A DNA stretch of 33,288 nt, taken from positions 1 to 33,288 of the forward strand of contig JAQWOB010000028.1 in assembly GCA_029246085.1 (NCBI GenBank), in the 5' to 3' direction. Origin of the DNA: Gammaproteobacteria bacterium. Lineage in GTDB: Bacteria > Pseudomonadota > Gammaproteobacteria > GCA-002705445 > GCA-002716945. The translations under genes were made by a program, and so were the position numbers. The notes under the pieces are model-generated. The model did not search any database. It saw only the letters and a program-made list of their open reading frames with translations, and was not told where the DNA came from. The number at the start of each line of letters is the position of its first letter. The stretch's first letter is position 1. Below, piece by piece: positions 1-8,270 of this stretch.

Positions 1-141
1 TTTATCAATAATCTTAAAATAGAATTAGATAAAAAAGATATAAAATTCATTAAGTTATATAGAGATTATGATATGAAATATTGGAATTTAGCGAGCGCAA
101 GTTTCTTTAATTTTTTCAAGAAAGCTATTCAAAAAATATAG
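1..141 (+). CDS. C-terminal fragment of an unrecognised protein
   Basis: Frame 1 is open from the first base of the window to a TAG stop at 139-141, giving the last 46 residues of a protein whose beginning lies outside. The tail is rich in Lys, Ile, Asn and aromatic residues and ends in FFKKAIQKI. Codon use is AT-biased like its neighbours. I do not recognise the family. A glycosyltransferase-type gene stands nearby at 2429-3640, so an envelope-polysaccharide function is possible, but that is only context. No terminator hairpin is evident in the 84 bases before the next, oppositely oriented gene. Confidence 0.5.
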   Translation, partial: FINNLKIELDKKDIKFIKLYRDYDMKYWNLASASFFNFFKKAIQKI

Positions 142-225
142 GCTTATTTTAATGACTAGAGTCCAATGAATACTGTGCTCTTATTGTGTCGAGTGGAGCT
201 AGTCTAAATCTACATAAGATGATTT

Positions 226-768
226 TTATTCTGTAACAAATAATGAATTTTCTAATTTATTAAAAATTGATTGATAAACTTCGGGGTTGAGAATAACAGA
301 GTCATCTCTTGCGCCTTCACTAGCTACCTCATTGGCAATCATTCCGCCGAAGGGAACAAGCATACCTAAAGCCATTGAGCCCACAGTACCTGCTCCAGTT
401 TGCTCTCCATGAGCTCGCCTATGAAGATTTATTCTTATTATGACTTTTTTTTCACCCTTAGATCTAATGAACATGCTAGCTTCAATTTGCTCATTTACCT
501 TAAAAAACGCCGACCCCTTTCTTCCAGTCGTATGCCCTTTAATCAATCCAGTATCCCAGTCTGCAGTATCAATAGTATATCCCATGTCTTGGAACATCCC
601 CATTGCGCTATCAAAAGCCAACCTGCGGGTTATTTCGTACTCTCTAGACTGCATAGTCGATATTTGAAGCGGGGTCATCTCTTGGGCTTTAACCATATCT
701 ACAAACATAAGAACACACAAAGCTAGGCAGGATATATGTCTAGTGATTTTAACGGTTATATTATTCAT
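226..768 (-). CDS. exported conserved hypothetical protein (180 aa)
   Basis: This protein has an N-terminal signal peptide: a basic start, then a hydrophobic core at about residues 12-24, with a likely signal peptidase I cleavage after VKA (residues 26-28). The mature protein opens with a TPLQISTMQSREYE segment, followed by a QDMGYTIDTADWDTGLIKG stretch. I associate that pattern with small periplasmic or outer-membrane hypothetical proteins in Gammaproteobacteria, but I cannot name a family. A Gly/Met-rich hydrophobic patch near residues 127-146 could be a second membrane-contacting segment. The ATG lies 5 bases after the stop of the lipoprotein gene on the same strand, so the two are very probably co-transcribed and may act together in the envelope. 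Function unknown. Confidence 0.7.
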   Translation of the reverse strand: MNNITVKITRHISCLALCVLMFVDMVKAQEMTPLQISTMQSREYEITRRLAFDSAMGMFQDMGYTIDTADWDTGLIKGHTTGRKGSAFFKVNEQIEASMFIRSKGEKKVIIRINLHRRAHGEQTGAGTVGSMALGMLVPFGGMIANEVASEGARDDSVILNPEVYQSIFNKLENSLFVTE

Positions 769-773
769 AAGCT

Positions 774-1160
774 TTAAAAATTAGACGTACGACTCTTGAA
801 ATCTCTAACGATGTCCTCACTGTCAAATGTAATAATTAGAGTAATCATTTTCGAACTGGTCTCGCCAGTGGACATGGAACTTCCACCCAAAAGCAGTACA
901 GAGAAAAAACCTTTTTCAGATTGAGCCTGACCAACCTGTGCGGCTCTTTGAAATGTCCAAACTTCCTCACCAGCCGAATTTCTAGTAGTCACATTAGGTG
1001 ATCCAAATTTTTCCAATACTTCATTCTTTGTTGTTTTATCAACCTCAAGGTTCATTTGAATATTACCTTGAGTTAAATTAGAATTCTTTATACTTAATGG
1101 CTGATGTTGAGCACAGCCTATAAGGCTTAATAATAGTGTTATTGCAATAATTTTGTCCAT
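774..1160 (-). CDS. small lipoprotein, possible BamE/SmpA-like fold
   Basis: The reading frame is open back to 1250, but the upstream part would run through the tRNA-Arg gene. The ATG at 1160 gives a sensible N-terminus: MDKI, a hydrophobic stretch, then the lipobox LIGC with Cys16 as the acylated residue. The 128-residue product contains a segment reading DKTTKNEVLEKFGSPNVTT followed by a Trp-Thr-Phe strand. This resembles the 'G-x-T-x-x-E-V-x-x-x-x-G-x-P' pattern of small BamE/SmpA-type lipoproteins. Resemblance to BamE is by pattern only, and the Gly/Ser-rich middle (GFFSVLLLGGSSMS) is not typical of BamE. It is followed after 5 bases by another exported protein. Likely an outer-membrane or periplasm-facing lipoprotein of unknown role. 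Confidence 0.7.
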   Translation of the reverse strand: MDKIIAITLLLSLIGCAQHQPLSIKNSNLTQGNIQMNLEVDKTTKNEVLEKFGSPNVTTRNSAGEEVWTFQRAAQVGQAQSEKGFFSVLLLGGSSMSTGETSSKMITLIITFDSEDIVRDFKSRTSNF

Positions 1161-1217
1161 ATATCTATTATGGTAATGATATGCATTAAAGTCAATTAAC
1201 TTTAGAATGGGAATAAG

Positions 1218-1291
1218 TGCGCCCAAAGAGATTCGAACTCCTGACCCCAAGCTTAGAAGGCTTGTGCTCTATCCAGCTGAGCTATAGGCGC
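1218..1291 (-). tRNA. tRNA-Arg (anticodon TCT)
   Basis: Read on the minus strand, the sequence folds as a complete cloverleaf. The acceptor stem is GCGCCTA with TGGGCGC, the D-arm contains AGCTCAGCTGGATAGAGC, the anticodon stem is CAAGC/GCTTG around the loop CTTCTAA (anticodon TCT, reading AGA/AGG), and the T-loop is TTCGAAT. The discriminator is A and the following genomic bases are CTT, so the CCA end is not encoded and must be added enzymatically. The 5' end lies only 2 bases after the rmuC stop codon, implying excision from an rmuC transcript. AGA is a common Arg codon in an AT-rich genome, so this should be a heavily used tRNA. Confidence 0.95.
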
Positions 1292-1293
1292 AT

Positions 1294-2376
1294 TTATTTA
1301 TCTGATTCTTTATTGACGGCAGACTGATTATCTAAATCTAGTTTATTGATCTCATGGTCTTTCACGTCAATTGAAAGTCCCATTTTACTCATTTTTTCAG
1401 CTTTGTCATTTAATCTTACTAATCTTTTTCCCGCACCTTTAACTTGTCCAAGAAATTTGTTTAATGAATCATACATTTTCACGTATTCATCTGCGGTTGA
1501 AGTAGATAACTTAACTATTTCATTAGCAGTATCAATGATTTTAGAGACGTTATCGTTCTGTTGTTTGATTTTCCAGTATTGATGAATGATTTTAATTATA
1601 GGCATAAGGGTTGTTGGTCCAACCATCGCAACTTTCTGTTTAAAGCTATAGTCAGCATACACTTCTAAAGCCTCTATATAAGCACCCTCAGATGCCATGA
1701 ACATTACAGTCATCTCTAAAGTGCTGTCACCCAGCAAATCATGATATTTCTTCTTAGCAAGATCATCTATATGTTTTTTAACAGCTAGATGATGATCGGT
1801 CTTATGACGTTTAATTTCATCTTTAGATGCACCATCAGATGTAGCATTTAAATATTTAGCGTAAGCAAATAGTGAGATTTTTGAATCAATGACTACCCTT
1901 TTATTTTCAGGTAGTAATATAACTACATCAGGCCTTAAAACTCCCCCTCCATCACTGACACCTTGCTTCTTATCTACAAAAAACTGTCCAACACCTGCAC
2001 CTTCTTCATTTTCTTGCTTGAGACCAGCAGATTCCAGCAAAGTCTGTAAAACCGTTTCCCCGACATCACCAGCTTTGGTGCCACCTTGCGTGAGTAATTG
2101 ACGTATATCTTTGAGAGCTTCAAACTCTAATTTCCACTGATCTTGTAATAAGGCAAGGGTTTTTTCCACGCCACCCTTCTCTGACTCAAGTTTATCGCTT
2201 TGTTTTTGTAATCTGGTTGCATGTTCTTGGAGATTTATATTCTCAGCCTTTAAGCTGCCTATTAATTGATCATCATCACTTGTGTCTTCCTTCGGTGCTG
2301 GTTTTTTTAACAGATAAACTAAATAGCCAATAATGACTAGCAAGAAAGCGCTAAATATATAATAAAATTCAATCAT
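1294..2376 (-). CDS. rmuC: DNA recombination protein RmuC
   Basis: RmuC-family proteins carry a nuclease-like domain and limit DNA rearrangement, for example at inverted repeats. The ATG at 2376 is chosen because it begins with the family's single N-terminal membrane anchor (MIEFYYIFSAFLLVIIGYL). Upstream codons lack such features and would run into the divergent glycosyltransferase gene. A charged coiled-coil region (roughly residues 40-75) is followed by the RmuC domain, with the segments GDVGETVLQTLLESAGL, RPDVVILLPENKRVVIDSK and FMASEGAYIEAL all visible. At 360 residues it is shorter than E. coli RmuC (475) but of normal domain content. The stop codon is 2 bases from the tRNA-Arg 5' end. 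The start is 52 bp from that of the divergent glycosyltransferase. Confidence 0.93.
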   Translation of the reverse strand: MIEFYYIFSAFLLVIIGYLVYLLKKPAPKEDTSDDDQLIGSLKAENINLQEHATRLQKQSDKLESEKGGVEKTLALLQDQWKLEFEALKDIRQLLTQGGTKAGDVGETVLQTLLESAGLKQENEEGAGVGQFFVDKKQGVSDGGGVLRPDVVILLPENKRVVIDSKISLFAYAKYLNATSDGASKDEIKRHKTDHHLAVKKHIDDLAKKKYHDLLGDSTLEMTVMFMASEGAYIEALEVYADYSFKQKVAMVGPTTLMPIIKIIHQYWKIKQQNDNVSKIIDTANEIVKLSTSTADEYVKMYDSLNKFLGQVKGAGKRLVRLNDKAEKMSKMGLSIDVKDHEINKLDLDNQSAVNKESDK

Positions 2377-2428
2377 AGGGGTTTTTACCTTAAGGTTTAT
2401 ACTAACATGAGATAAACTGGCCTTATAA

Positions 2429-3640
2429 ATGAAAATCATTATCTTTACAGAAATTAACAGGCGTGGCGGAGTTGATAACTTCATAATAAGTCTAATTAAT
2501 AACTGGCCTGTCAAAGAAGATAAATTTATCATAATATCTAATGCAAGCCATCCTGGGCTTAAATATATAAGTGAAAATTTAAAGGATGAGTGTGATATTA
2601 TCACTCATAATATTCCATTAAATTGGTCATTTTTATCCAACAATATCAAATACTTGCCAAATTTCTTTCAAAGAGTTTTCAGGCAAATATTTAGGATAAC
2701 GCTAAGTCCTTTTCAATATTATTCATTGAAAAAATTACTTCGTAAGGCTGATGGTGATCATTTAATTTCAGTGAATGGAGGCTACCCTGGCGGAGAGACT
2801 TGCCGCCTTGCTACTATAGCTTGGACTTCAATTGGAATGCCACCATCTATACATAATTTTCATAATCTTGCAGGTAAAGCACGTAGAATTTTTACTCCAT
2901 ATGAATATTATATTGATAAACGGTTAGAAGAATCAGCTAAAAAAATAATAACTGTTTCAAGATACTGTTTAGAGAGTTTATTCGTAAGACCTATATTTAA
3001 AAAATCCAACAAACTATCTTTTATCTATAACGGCTTACCTAGGCCTGATAATGACAAGCATGATAGTAAAAAATTGCGTACTAAGTTAAATATAAATCAA
3101 AATGCAAAACTTATAATGATGATAGGTACATATGAAAAACATAAAGGTCATGAGTTTTTAATGCAGTCAATGACTAGTGTATTTGAGAAATATCCCCAGC
3201 TTCATTTAGCCATCATAGGCACTGGAACAGATAATGAGAAATCTAATGTTAAAGCCATAATTAATCAATATGGTTCGGGAAAAAATATTCATCTCATGGG
3301 GTTTATCAACAATGCAGCTAGTATGATTAAAGAGGCTGACCTTTTGGTTATACCAAGTCAATCTGATGAGTCTTTCGGCCTTTCAGCAGTAGAAGCCATG
3401 CTGAGCTGCATACCGGTGATATCAACTGATATAGGAGCGCTGCCTGAAACTCTTGGTGAAAATGGAGACTGTGGATTTTATAGCCCATCAAATAGGACTG
3501 ACCTTTTTGCAGCAAATATTATGAACTTAATAGGTAACCCTGAAAAAGCTAAAGAATTAGGGCTAAATGGTAGAAGAAGAGCTCTTAAATATTATGATCC
3601 AAAACTAATGGCCAGTAATTACCTAAAGGTTTTAGAATAA
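2429..3640 (+). CDS. GT4-family glycosyltransferase
   Basis: This 403-residue GT-B retaining glycosyltransferase transfers a sugar from a nucleotide-sugar donor, probably during lipopolysaccharide or other surface-glycan synthesis. The N-terminal acceptor-side domain begins with a beta strand and the glycine loop RRGGVDNF (residues 11-18). The C-terminal donor domain holds MIGTYEKHKGHEFL (about 231-244), VIPSQSDESFGLSAVEAML and the E-x7-E pair Glu314/Glu322 typical of GT4, then a GALPE motif near 336. The acceptor and sugar cannot be read from sequence. It stands alone on this strand between rmuC and tRNA-Ser, with no obvious Shine-Dalgarno. A TATACT hexamer at 2398-2403 could serve as its -10. 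Synteny with the recA block on one side and rmuC on the other gives no pathway clue. Confidence 0.88.
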   Translation: MKIIIFTEINRRGGVDNFIISLINNWPVKEDKFIIISNASHPGLKYISENLKDECDIITHNIPLNWSFLSNNIKYLPNFFQRVFRQIFRITLSPFQYYSLKKLLRKADGDHLISVNGGYPGGETCRLATIAWTSIGMPPSIHNFHNLAGKARRIFTPYEYYIDKRLEESAKKIITVSRYCLESLFVRPIFKKSNKLSFIYNGLPRPDNDKHDSKKLRTKLNINQNAKLIMMIGTYEKHKGHEFLMQSMTSVFEKYPQLHLAIIGTGTDNEKSNVKAIINQYGSGKNIHLMGFINNAASMIKEADLLVIPSQSDESFGLSAVEAMLSCIPVISTDIGALPETLGENGDCGFYSPSNRTDLFAANIMNLIGNPEKAKELGLNGRRRALKYYDPKLMASNYLKVLE

Positions 3641-3676
3641 CCCCATTTCCAGCTTACATGTTAAAATAAAATATTT

Positions 3677-3765
3677 TGGAGAAGGAGGGATTCGAACCCT
3701 CGATAGAGTATAAACCCTATAACACCTTAGCAGGGTGCCGCTTTCAACCACTCAGCCACTTCTCC
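3677..3765 (-). tRNA. tRNA-Ser (anticodon GCT)
   Basis: The minus strand gives a class II tRNA. The acceptor stem GGAGAAG pairs with CTTCTCC, the anticodon stem CACC/GGTG surrounds the loop CTGCTAA (anticodon GCT, reading AGC/AGT), a long variable arm is built on ATAG/CTAT-type pairing, and the T-stem GAGGG/CCCTC holds the loop TTCGAAT. The gene follows csrA on the same strand, the arrangement also seen for csrA-serV in E. coli. The discriminator base appears to be A rather than the usual G of bacterial tRNA-Ser, and no CCA is encoded (the next bases are AAA). Confidence 0.95.
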
Positions 3766-3786
3766 TGAAAAATACAATATTCAGTG

Positions 3787-3981
3787 TTATTTTTCAGACT
3801 TAATATCAACAGCAACATCTCTAGGATGAATTTTGTCGTATATTTCTTCCCTGTGAACCACTATATCTTTTGGCGCATTTATTCCAAGTCTTATTTGACT
3901 TCCCTTTACACCCAATACAACGATCTTGGTCTCATCTCCAACCATCAAAGCCTCTCCGACTCTACGAGTTAGTATTAGCAT
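3787..3981 (-). CDS. csrA: carbon storage regulator CsrA
   Basis: CsrA is a 64-residue homodimeric RNA-binding protein. It binds GGA-containing hairpins at mRNA leaders and controls translation and stability. The whole family pattern is present: [16 protein letters not shown] at the start, [18 protein letters not shown] in the middle and VHREEIY near residues 42-48. Both RNA-contact regions (the LTRR strand and the VHREEI strand) are intact. The ATG follows a strong GGGAGGGG ribosome-binding site with a 6-base spacer. It lies between lysC upstream and tRNA-Ser downstream, the Pseudomonas-type arrangement alaS-lysC-csrA-tRNA-Ser. The 38-base gap to lysC could hold its own promoter. Confidence 0.97.
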   Translation of the reverse strand: MLILTRRVGEALMVGDETKIVVLGVKGSQIRLGINAPKDIVVHREEIYDKIHPRDVAVDIKSEK

Positions 3982-3995
3982 GGATATCCCCTCCC
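3982..3995 (-). promoter_or_regulatory. csrA ribosome-binding site, candidate CsrA autoregulatory site
   Basis: On the minus strand GGGAGGGG sits 6 bases before the csrA ATG and is by far the purine-richest Shine-Dalgarno in the window. It contains two GGA cores (in GGGAGG and in GGGGATATCC), and GGATATCC is self-complementary. CsrA recognises GGA near ribosome-binding sites, and csrA autoregulation is known in E. coli. Autoregulation here is inferred from that. Confidence 0.5.
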
Positions 3996-4019
3996 TTTTA
4001 TTTAAGCTAGATTGTATTT

Positions 4020-5237
4020 TTATTTATTTTCTAACTTAAATTCATTATGTAACGCTTGAACTGCTATTTCTAGGTTTTTTTGGTCAATTACAACTGAAAT
4101 CTTGATTTCAGAAGTGGAGATCATTCTAATATTAACTTTATTTTTTGCCAAACATTTGAACATTTTACTAGCAATACCAGCATGAGATCTCATCCCAACG
4201 CCTACCAATGAAACTTTCACTATATTACTTTTTGATGAAACACTTTGATACATCATAATTTTCTTTTTTTTATCAATTACTTGTAATGCTTTCTTCAATG
4301 TATTTCTGCTAACAGTGAACGTGAAATCAGCAAGCCCATTAGAGCCAACATTTTGGACAATCATATCTATTTCAATATTAGCCTCACCTATTGGCCCCAA
4401 TATTTTTGCAGCTACCCCAGGTTGGTCCTTAACCCCTTTGATCATCACTTCCGCTTCATCTTTAGTAAAAGCAATACCAGATATAAGTGCACCTTCCATT
4501 TTTTTCTCCTCTTTTTTAATTAATGTACCCGAACCTTCTTGATGGGCATGCAACACTCTTAACGGAACATTATACTTGCTAGCAAATTCAACTGATCTTA
4601 ATTGTAGCACTTTTGACCCTAATCCAGACATTTCCAGCATCTCTTCATAGGTTAGAACCTCTAATTTACGTGCTTTAGAACATATTCTTGGGTCAGTCGT
4701 ATAGACGCCATCAACATCAGTAAAAATCTGACATTCTTTTGCCTTTAAGGCAGCCGCAAGCGCTACTGCCGTTGTATCCGATCCTCCTCTACCAAGAGTA
4801 GTAATATTTTTCTGTGAATCAATTCCCTGAAACCCTGCTACAACTACTACTCTAGATTTAGAAAATTCTAATTCAATTCTTTTTGTATCAATATTTGATA
4901 TACGGGCTACCATGCTTGCTGAATCAGTACGTATACCAGCCTGCCAACCAGTCAGAGACGTAGACTCAACACCAAGATCATTGAGAATCATTGATAATAA
5001 AGAAACGCTTATTTGCTCACCCGTAGAAAGCAACATATCATAATCTTTTGGATTTGGTGATTTGGATGCTTTTTGAGACATTTCCACCAATTTATCAGTT
5101 GTATCGCCCATCGCAGACAGAACAATTAGTATATTCTTTTTAGATTTTTTTTCCAACAAGATTTGTTTAGCAATATTTTTAAGCTTAGGGATGCTGGATA
5201 CAGATGAGCCGCCAAATTTTTTAACTATAACTGCCAT
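4020..5237 (-). CDS. lysC: aspartokinase (monofunctional, two ACT domains)
   Basis: Aspartokinase phosphorylates aspartate as the first step toward lysine, threonine, methionine and diaminopimelate. Residues 1-240 form the amino-acid kinase domain: KKFGGSSV (6-13), [12 protein letters not shown], a GFQGID glycine loop, and [21 protein letters not shown] with the catalytic GGSDT region. Two C-terminal ACT domains (about 260-400) hold the feedback site, including [21 protein letters not shown] and [19 protein letters not shown]. The length of 405 residues is usual for the monofunctional class. It is not fused to homoserine dehydrogenase. The position between alaS and csrA matches pseudomonads rather than enterics. 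It starts 13 bases after alaS, so it is probably in the same transcript. Confidence 0.96.
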   Translation of the reverse strand: MAVIVKKFGGSSVSSIPKLKNIAKQILLEKKSKKNILIVLSAMGDTTDKLVEMSQKASKSPNPKDYDMLLSTGEQISVSLLSMILNDLGVESTSLTGWQAGIRTDSASMVARISNIDTKRIELEFSKSRVVVVAGFQGIDSQKNITTLGRGGSDTTAVALAAALKAKECQIFTDVDGVYTTDPRICSKARKLEVLTYEEMLEMSGLGSKVLQLRSVEFASKYNVPLRVLHAHQEGSGTLIKKEEKKMEGALISGIAFTKDEAEVMIKGVKDQPGVAAKILGPIGEANIEIDMIVQNVGSNGLADFTFTVSRNTLKKALQVIDKKKKIMMYQSVSSKSNIVKVSLVGVGMRSHAGIASKMFKCLAKNKVNIRMISTSEIKISVVIDQKNLEIAVQALHNEFKLENK

Positions 5238-5250
5238 TTATATTTATAAC

Positions 5251-7815
5251 CTATAAAATTTTACTTATATAATCCAGAACAACATTTGTATCTTGATTTA
5301 AAATCACAGAAGACCCAAAAGTTGGACTTCCCCCGCCTTTAGAAGAAAATTTTAGATTCAACTCTTCTATTATTTTTTTTGCATTATATCCATGTTTGCA
5401 TTGCTTGGAAACACCTACGTAACAATTAATTACCTCTTGATCTTTTTTAAGTAAAATTGAAATTGAATTTTCATATTGATTTTTAATCAAATCAGATAAC
5501 ATTTTAATTTGATTAATTTCAATATCTGAACAATCAGCAAGGTATAGTTGCGTCTCTGAATCATTTAGTTCGCGCGAGCTAAGATTTTTTAAATATAACT
5601 TAGCAAGTTTCTTGCTTAACTTGTTAAACTGTATTTCTTTCAAATTTTCGCTCTCTTTTATAGAGGTAATTTTTTGATGTAAGTCAGCAGTCTTGGCATT
5701 AAGAAGTTTTGAAATATCTTTCATTTCGTCATGCAGAGTCTGATATGAATGATAAGCTTCTCCGCCCGTAACAGCTTCTATACGCCTGATACCAGTAGAC
5801 ACGCCTGATTCACTTAAAATCTTAAATAATCGTATTGATGATGTTTTAGAGACATGCGTCCCTCCACATAACTCCATTGATTTAGTACCAATGTTAACGA
5901 CCCTAACATCATCTGAATATTTTTCATCGAAAAATGCTAAAGCCCCATCTTTTAGAGCATCCTTATATGAACTAATCTTTTGATGGGTTTCTCTGTCAGA
6001 ATCAATTTCAAATGAAATTATTGCTTCAATTTTTCTAATTTCCTCTATTGTGAGGGGCTTATTATGTGAAAAATCAAATCTTAAATATTTATCAGTAACC
6101 AGGGAACCTTTTTGCTCAACATGGTTTCCTAGGACATCTCTGAGGGCTTGGTTTAAAAGATGTGTGGATGAATGATTAATAGTTATCTTATTTCTTCTTT
6201 GTGAATTAATTTTTAAAAATATATTATCACCCATGGAAATAGATCCTGATTCAATGATAACCTGATGAACTATTACATTATTTATTTTCTGTACATTAGT
6301 AACTAACAAGCTACAAGATTCACTTTCTATCTTACCAATATCAGATATTTGTCCTCCACCTTCTGGATAAAATGGAGTGCTCTCAACAATAATGAGTAAC
6401 TCTGTATCTTGTCTATCAAAAGATTTAATTTTTTTATTAGCATGATACATCCCGATAACTTTTGATGATAAATCATGATCCAGATATCCAGAAAAATTAG
6501 TATTTATGCTGGAATCAATAAAAGAGGTGTCTGATAAATCAAACTTACTATATTTTCTGCTTTGCTTTTTTTGAGATTGCATTAAATCATTAAATTTATC
6601 TAGATCAAGCTTTAAATTTTTTTCCACTGCAATTTCTTGAATTATTTCAGAAGGAAATCCATATGTATCATATAGTTTAAAGATATTTTCTCCGCTCAGT
6701 TCGTTGCGACTTTTTGTTAATTTATTAATGAGTTCAAGACCTTTGCTTAGTGTATTCAAATAATTATTTTCTTCAGTCTTGAGAGTTTCTTTGATTAGCT
6801 TAGATTTACTTATTAATTCATTATATGTGTCACCCATTGTATCTTTTAGAATATCAGCACATGAGTATATAAAGGGCTCCTGTATTCCAGCATTATAAAG
6901 GAATCTAGTCGCACGCCTTATAATTCTACGTAATACATAACCCCTTCCTTCATTGCTTGGAATAACTCCATCAGAAATTAAAAAACAAGATGATCGGCAG
7001 TGATCCATTATAATTTTTTTTATCGTATAATTAATATTTTTGCTATCTAACGACTTATCAAGATATTTTTCTAAGTCAGAAAATAATGATGTTTTAAAAT
7101 TATCTGTTTTACCTTCTACAACAGCATGTATTCTTTCCAGGCCCATTCCAGTATCAACACATTTTTTTGGTAAATCATTTAAGGCACCATTAATATCACG
7201 ATTATATTGCGTAAAAACAAGATTCCATATTTCAATATATCTATCTCCAGTGTCACCCTTTGTCGGAATACTTCCTTCTAAGTTATCACCTAAGTCATAA
7301 TAGATCTCAGAGCATGGGCCGCAAGGTCCTGTCGGGCCCATCTGCCAAAAATTGTCAGCATCATCTAGATACCATAACTTATCAGCATCTAATTTAATTT
7401 GATCTATCCAAATTTTTGCAGCTTCCTTATCATCCTTATGGACAGATACATAAAGCCTATTTTTATCTAAACCAAGTTCTTTTGTTAAAAAGTCCCATGC
7501 GAAAAAAATTGCTTCTTCTTTAAAATAATCACCAAAGCTAAAATTTCCTAGCATTTCAAAAAACGAATGATGACGGTTAGTATAGCCAATATTTTCAAGG
7601 TCATTATGCTTTCCACCAGCTCTAACACATTTTTGGCAAGAGACAACTCTGGCATGCTTTGGTTTTTGAATGCCTAAAAATATATCTTTGAACTGGACCA
7701 TTCCTGCGTTTGTAAATAACAGCGTTTTATCCGAAGCTGGCACCAAAGAACTAGACTCAATTAATTCATGACTATTTTTTATAAAATAATTAACATATAA
7801 ATCTCTAATATTCAT
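5251..7815 (-). CDS. alaS: alanyl-tRNA synthetase
   Basis: AlaRS charges tRNA-Ala and edits Ser/Gly-tRNA-Ala. The catalytic core shows LFTNAGMVQFKDIFLG, the RHHSFFEMLGNFSFGDYFK motif and WQMGPTGPCGPCSEIYYDLG. The editing domain carries the zinc ligands in HSSTHLL and CGGTHV, and a C-terminal C-Ala region ends the protein. The frame can also begin at a TTG at 7824. I prefer the ATG at 7815 because it overlaps the recX stop as ATGA and gives [11 protein letters not shown], matching the family N-terminus. This makes 854 residues, against 876 in E. coli. Translational coupling to recX is likely. Confidence 0.97.
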   Translation of the reverse strand: MNIRDLYVNYFIKNSHELIESSSLVPASDKTLLFTNAGMVQFKDIFLGIQKPKHARVVSCQKCVRAGGKHNDLENIGYTNRHHSFFEMLGNFSFGDYFKEEAIFFAWDFLTKELGLDKNRLYVSVHKDDKEAAKIWIDQIKLDADKLWYLDDADNFWQMGPTGPCGPCSEIYYDLGDNLEGSIPTKGDTGDRYIEIWNLVFTQYNRDINGALNDLPKKCVDTGMGLERIHAVVEGKTDNFKTSLFSDLEKYLDKSLDSKNINYTIKKIIMDHCRSSCFLISDGVIPSNEGRGYVLRRIIRRATRFLYNAGIQEPFIYSCADILKDTMGDTYNELISKSKLIKETLKTEENNYLNTLSKGLELINKLTKSRNELSGENIFKLYDTYGFPSEIIQEIAVEKNLKLDLDKFNDLMQSQKKQSRKYSKFDLSDTSFIDSSINTNFSGYLDHDLSSKVIGMYHANKKIKSFDRQDTELLIIVESTPFYPEGGGQISDIGKIESESCSLLVTNVQKINNVIVHQVIIESGSISMGDNIFLKINSQRRNKITINHSSTHLLNQALRDVLGNHVEQKGSLVTDKYLRFDFSHNKPLTIEEIRKIEAIISFEIDSDRETHQKISSYKDALKDGALAFFDEKYSDDVRVVNIGTKSMELCGGTHVSKTSSIRLFKILSESGVSTGIRRIEAVTGGEAYHSYQTLHDEMKDISKLLNAKTADLHQKITSIKESENLKEIQFNKLSKKLAKLYLKNLSSRELNDSETQLYLADCSDIEINQIKMLSDLIKNQYENSISILLKKDQEVINCYVGVSKQCKHGYNAKKIIEELNLKFSSKGGGSPTFGSSVILNQDTNVVLDYISKIL

Positions 7816-8270
7816 TTTTTCCAATACTCATTTAATGCATACTCTATCGTCTTATATGAAAACCCTCTGCCAGATAAAAACATTTTTTGCTTTATCTTGC
7901 ATTTTACAGGCTCAATATTTCTATAAATAGTCTTTTTTTCAAGAGCGGCTATAGCTGTTTTCTCCCAATCTTTACAGTCATAAAAAGATAATGCTTTATC
8001 AGCAGTGTTAGCATCAATTCCTTTAGATCTAAGAGAAGCAGAAATGAAGTTTGGTCCTTTATGATCATTGTACTTAGACCTAACATAGGATTCTGTATAT
8101 CTATCATCCGATTGAAGGTCTTTCATTGAAAATTCATCTACACATTTTAAGATTGAATCCATATCAAAATCTTTTCTTGATAGTTTATCAATCAACTCTT
8201 TTCTTGAGTGCTCCCTCATGCTGAGGTACCGGGATATTGAATCTTTTATGTCATCAGTCTGATTGCTCAT
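7812..8270 (-). CDS. recX: regulatory protein RecX
   Basis: RecX binds RecA filaments and limits their extension and recombinase activity. The 152-residue product shows the helical three-repeat pattern of the family: [19 protein letters not shown] near the start, [28 protein letters not shown] in the middle and a [20 protein letters not shown] tail. The frame continues upstream inside recA. I chose the ATG at 8270 ([11 protein letters not shown]), which overlaps the recA 3' end by 17 bases and aligns with the family start. This protein is rapidly evolving and Lys-rich here, but its position directly after recA makes the call firm. Confidence 0.93.
   Translation of the reverse strand: MSNQTDDIKDSISRYLSMREHSRKELIDKLSRKDFDMDSILKCVDEFSMKDLQSDDRYTESYVRSKYNDHKGPNFISASLRSKGIDANTADKALSFYDCKDWEKTAIAALEKKTIYRNIEPVKCKIKQKMFLSGRGFSYKTIEYALNEYWKK

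Noticed and set aside
1161-1250. N-terminal extension of the lipoprotein frame
   Set aside because: It would read through the tRNA-Arg gene and place 30 residues before a clear lipoprotein signal peptide.
2377-2604. N-terminal extension of RmuC
   Set aside because: It overlaps the divergent glycosyltransferase gene and precedes the natural N-terminal membrane anchor.
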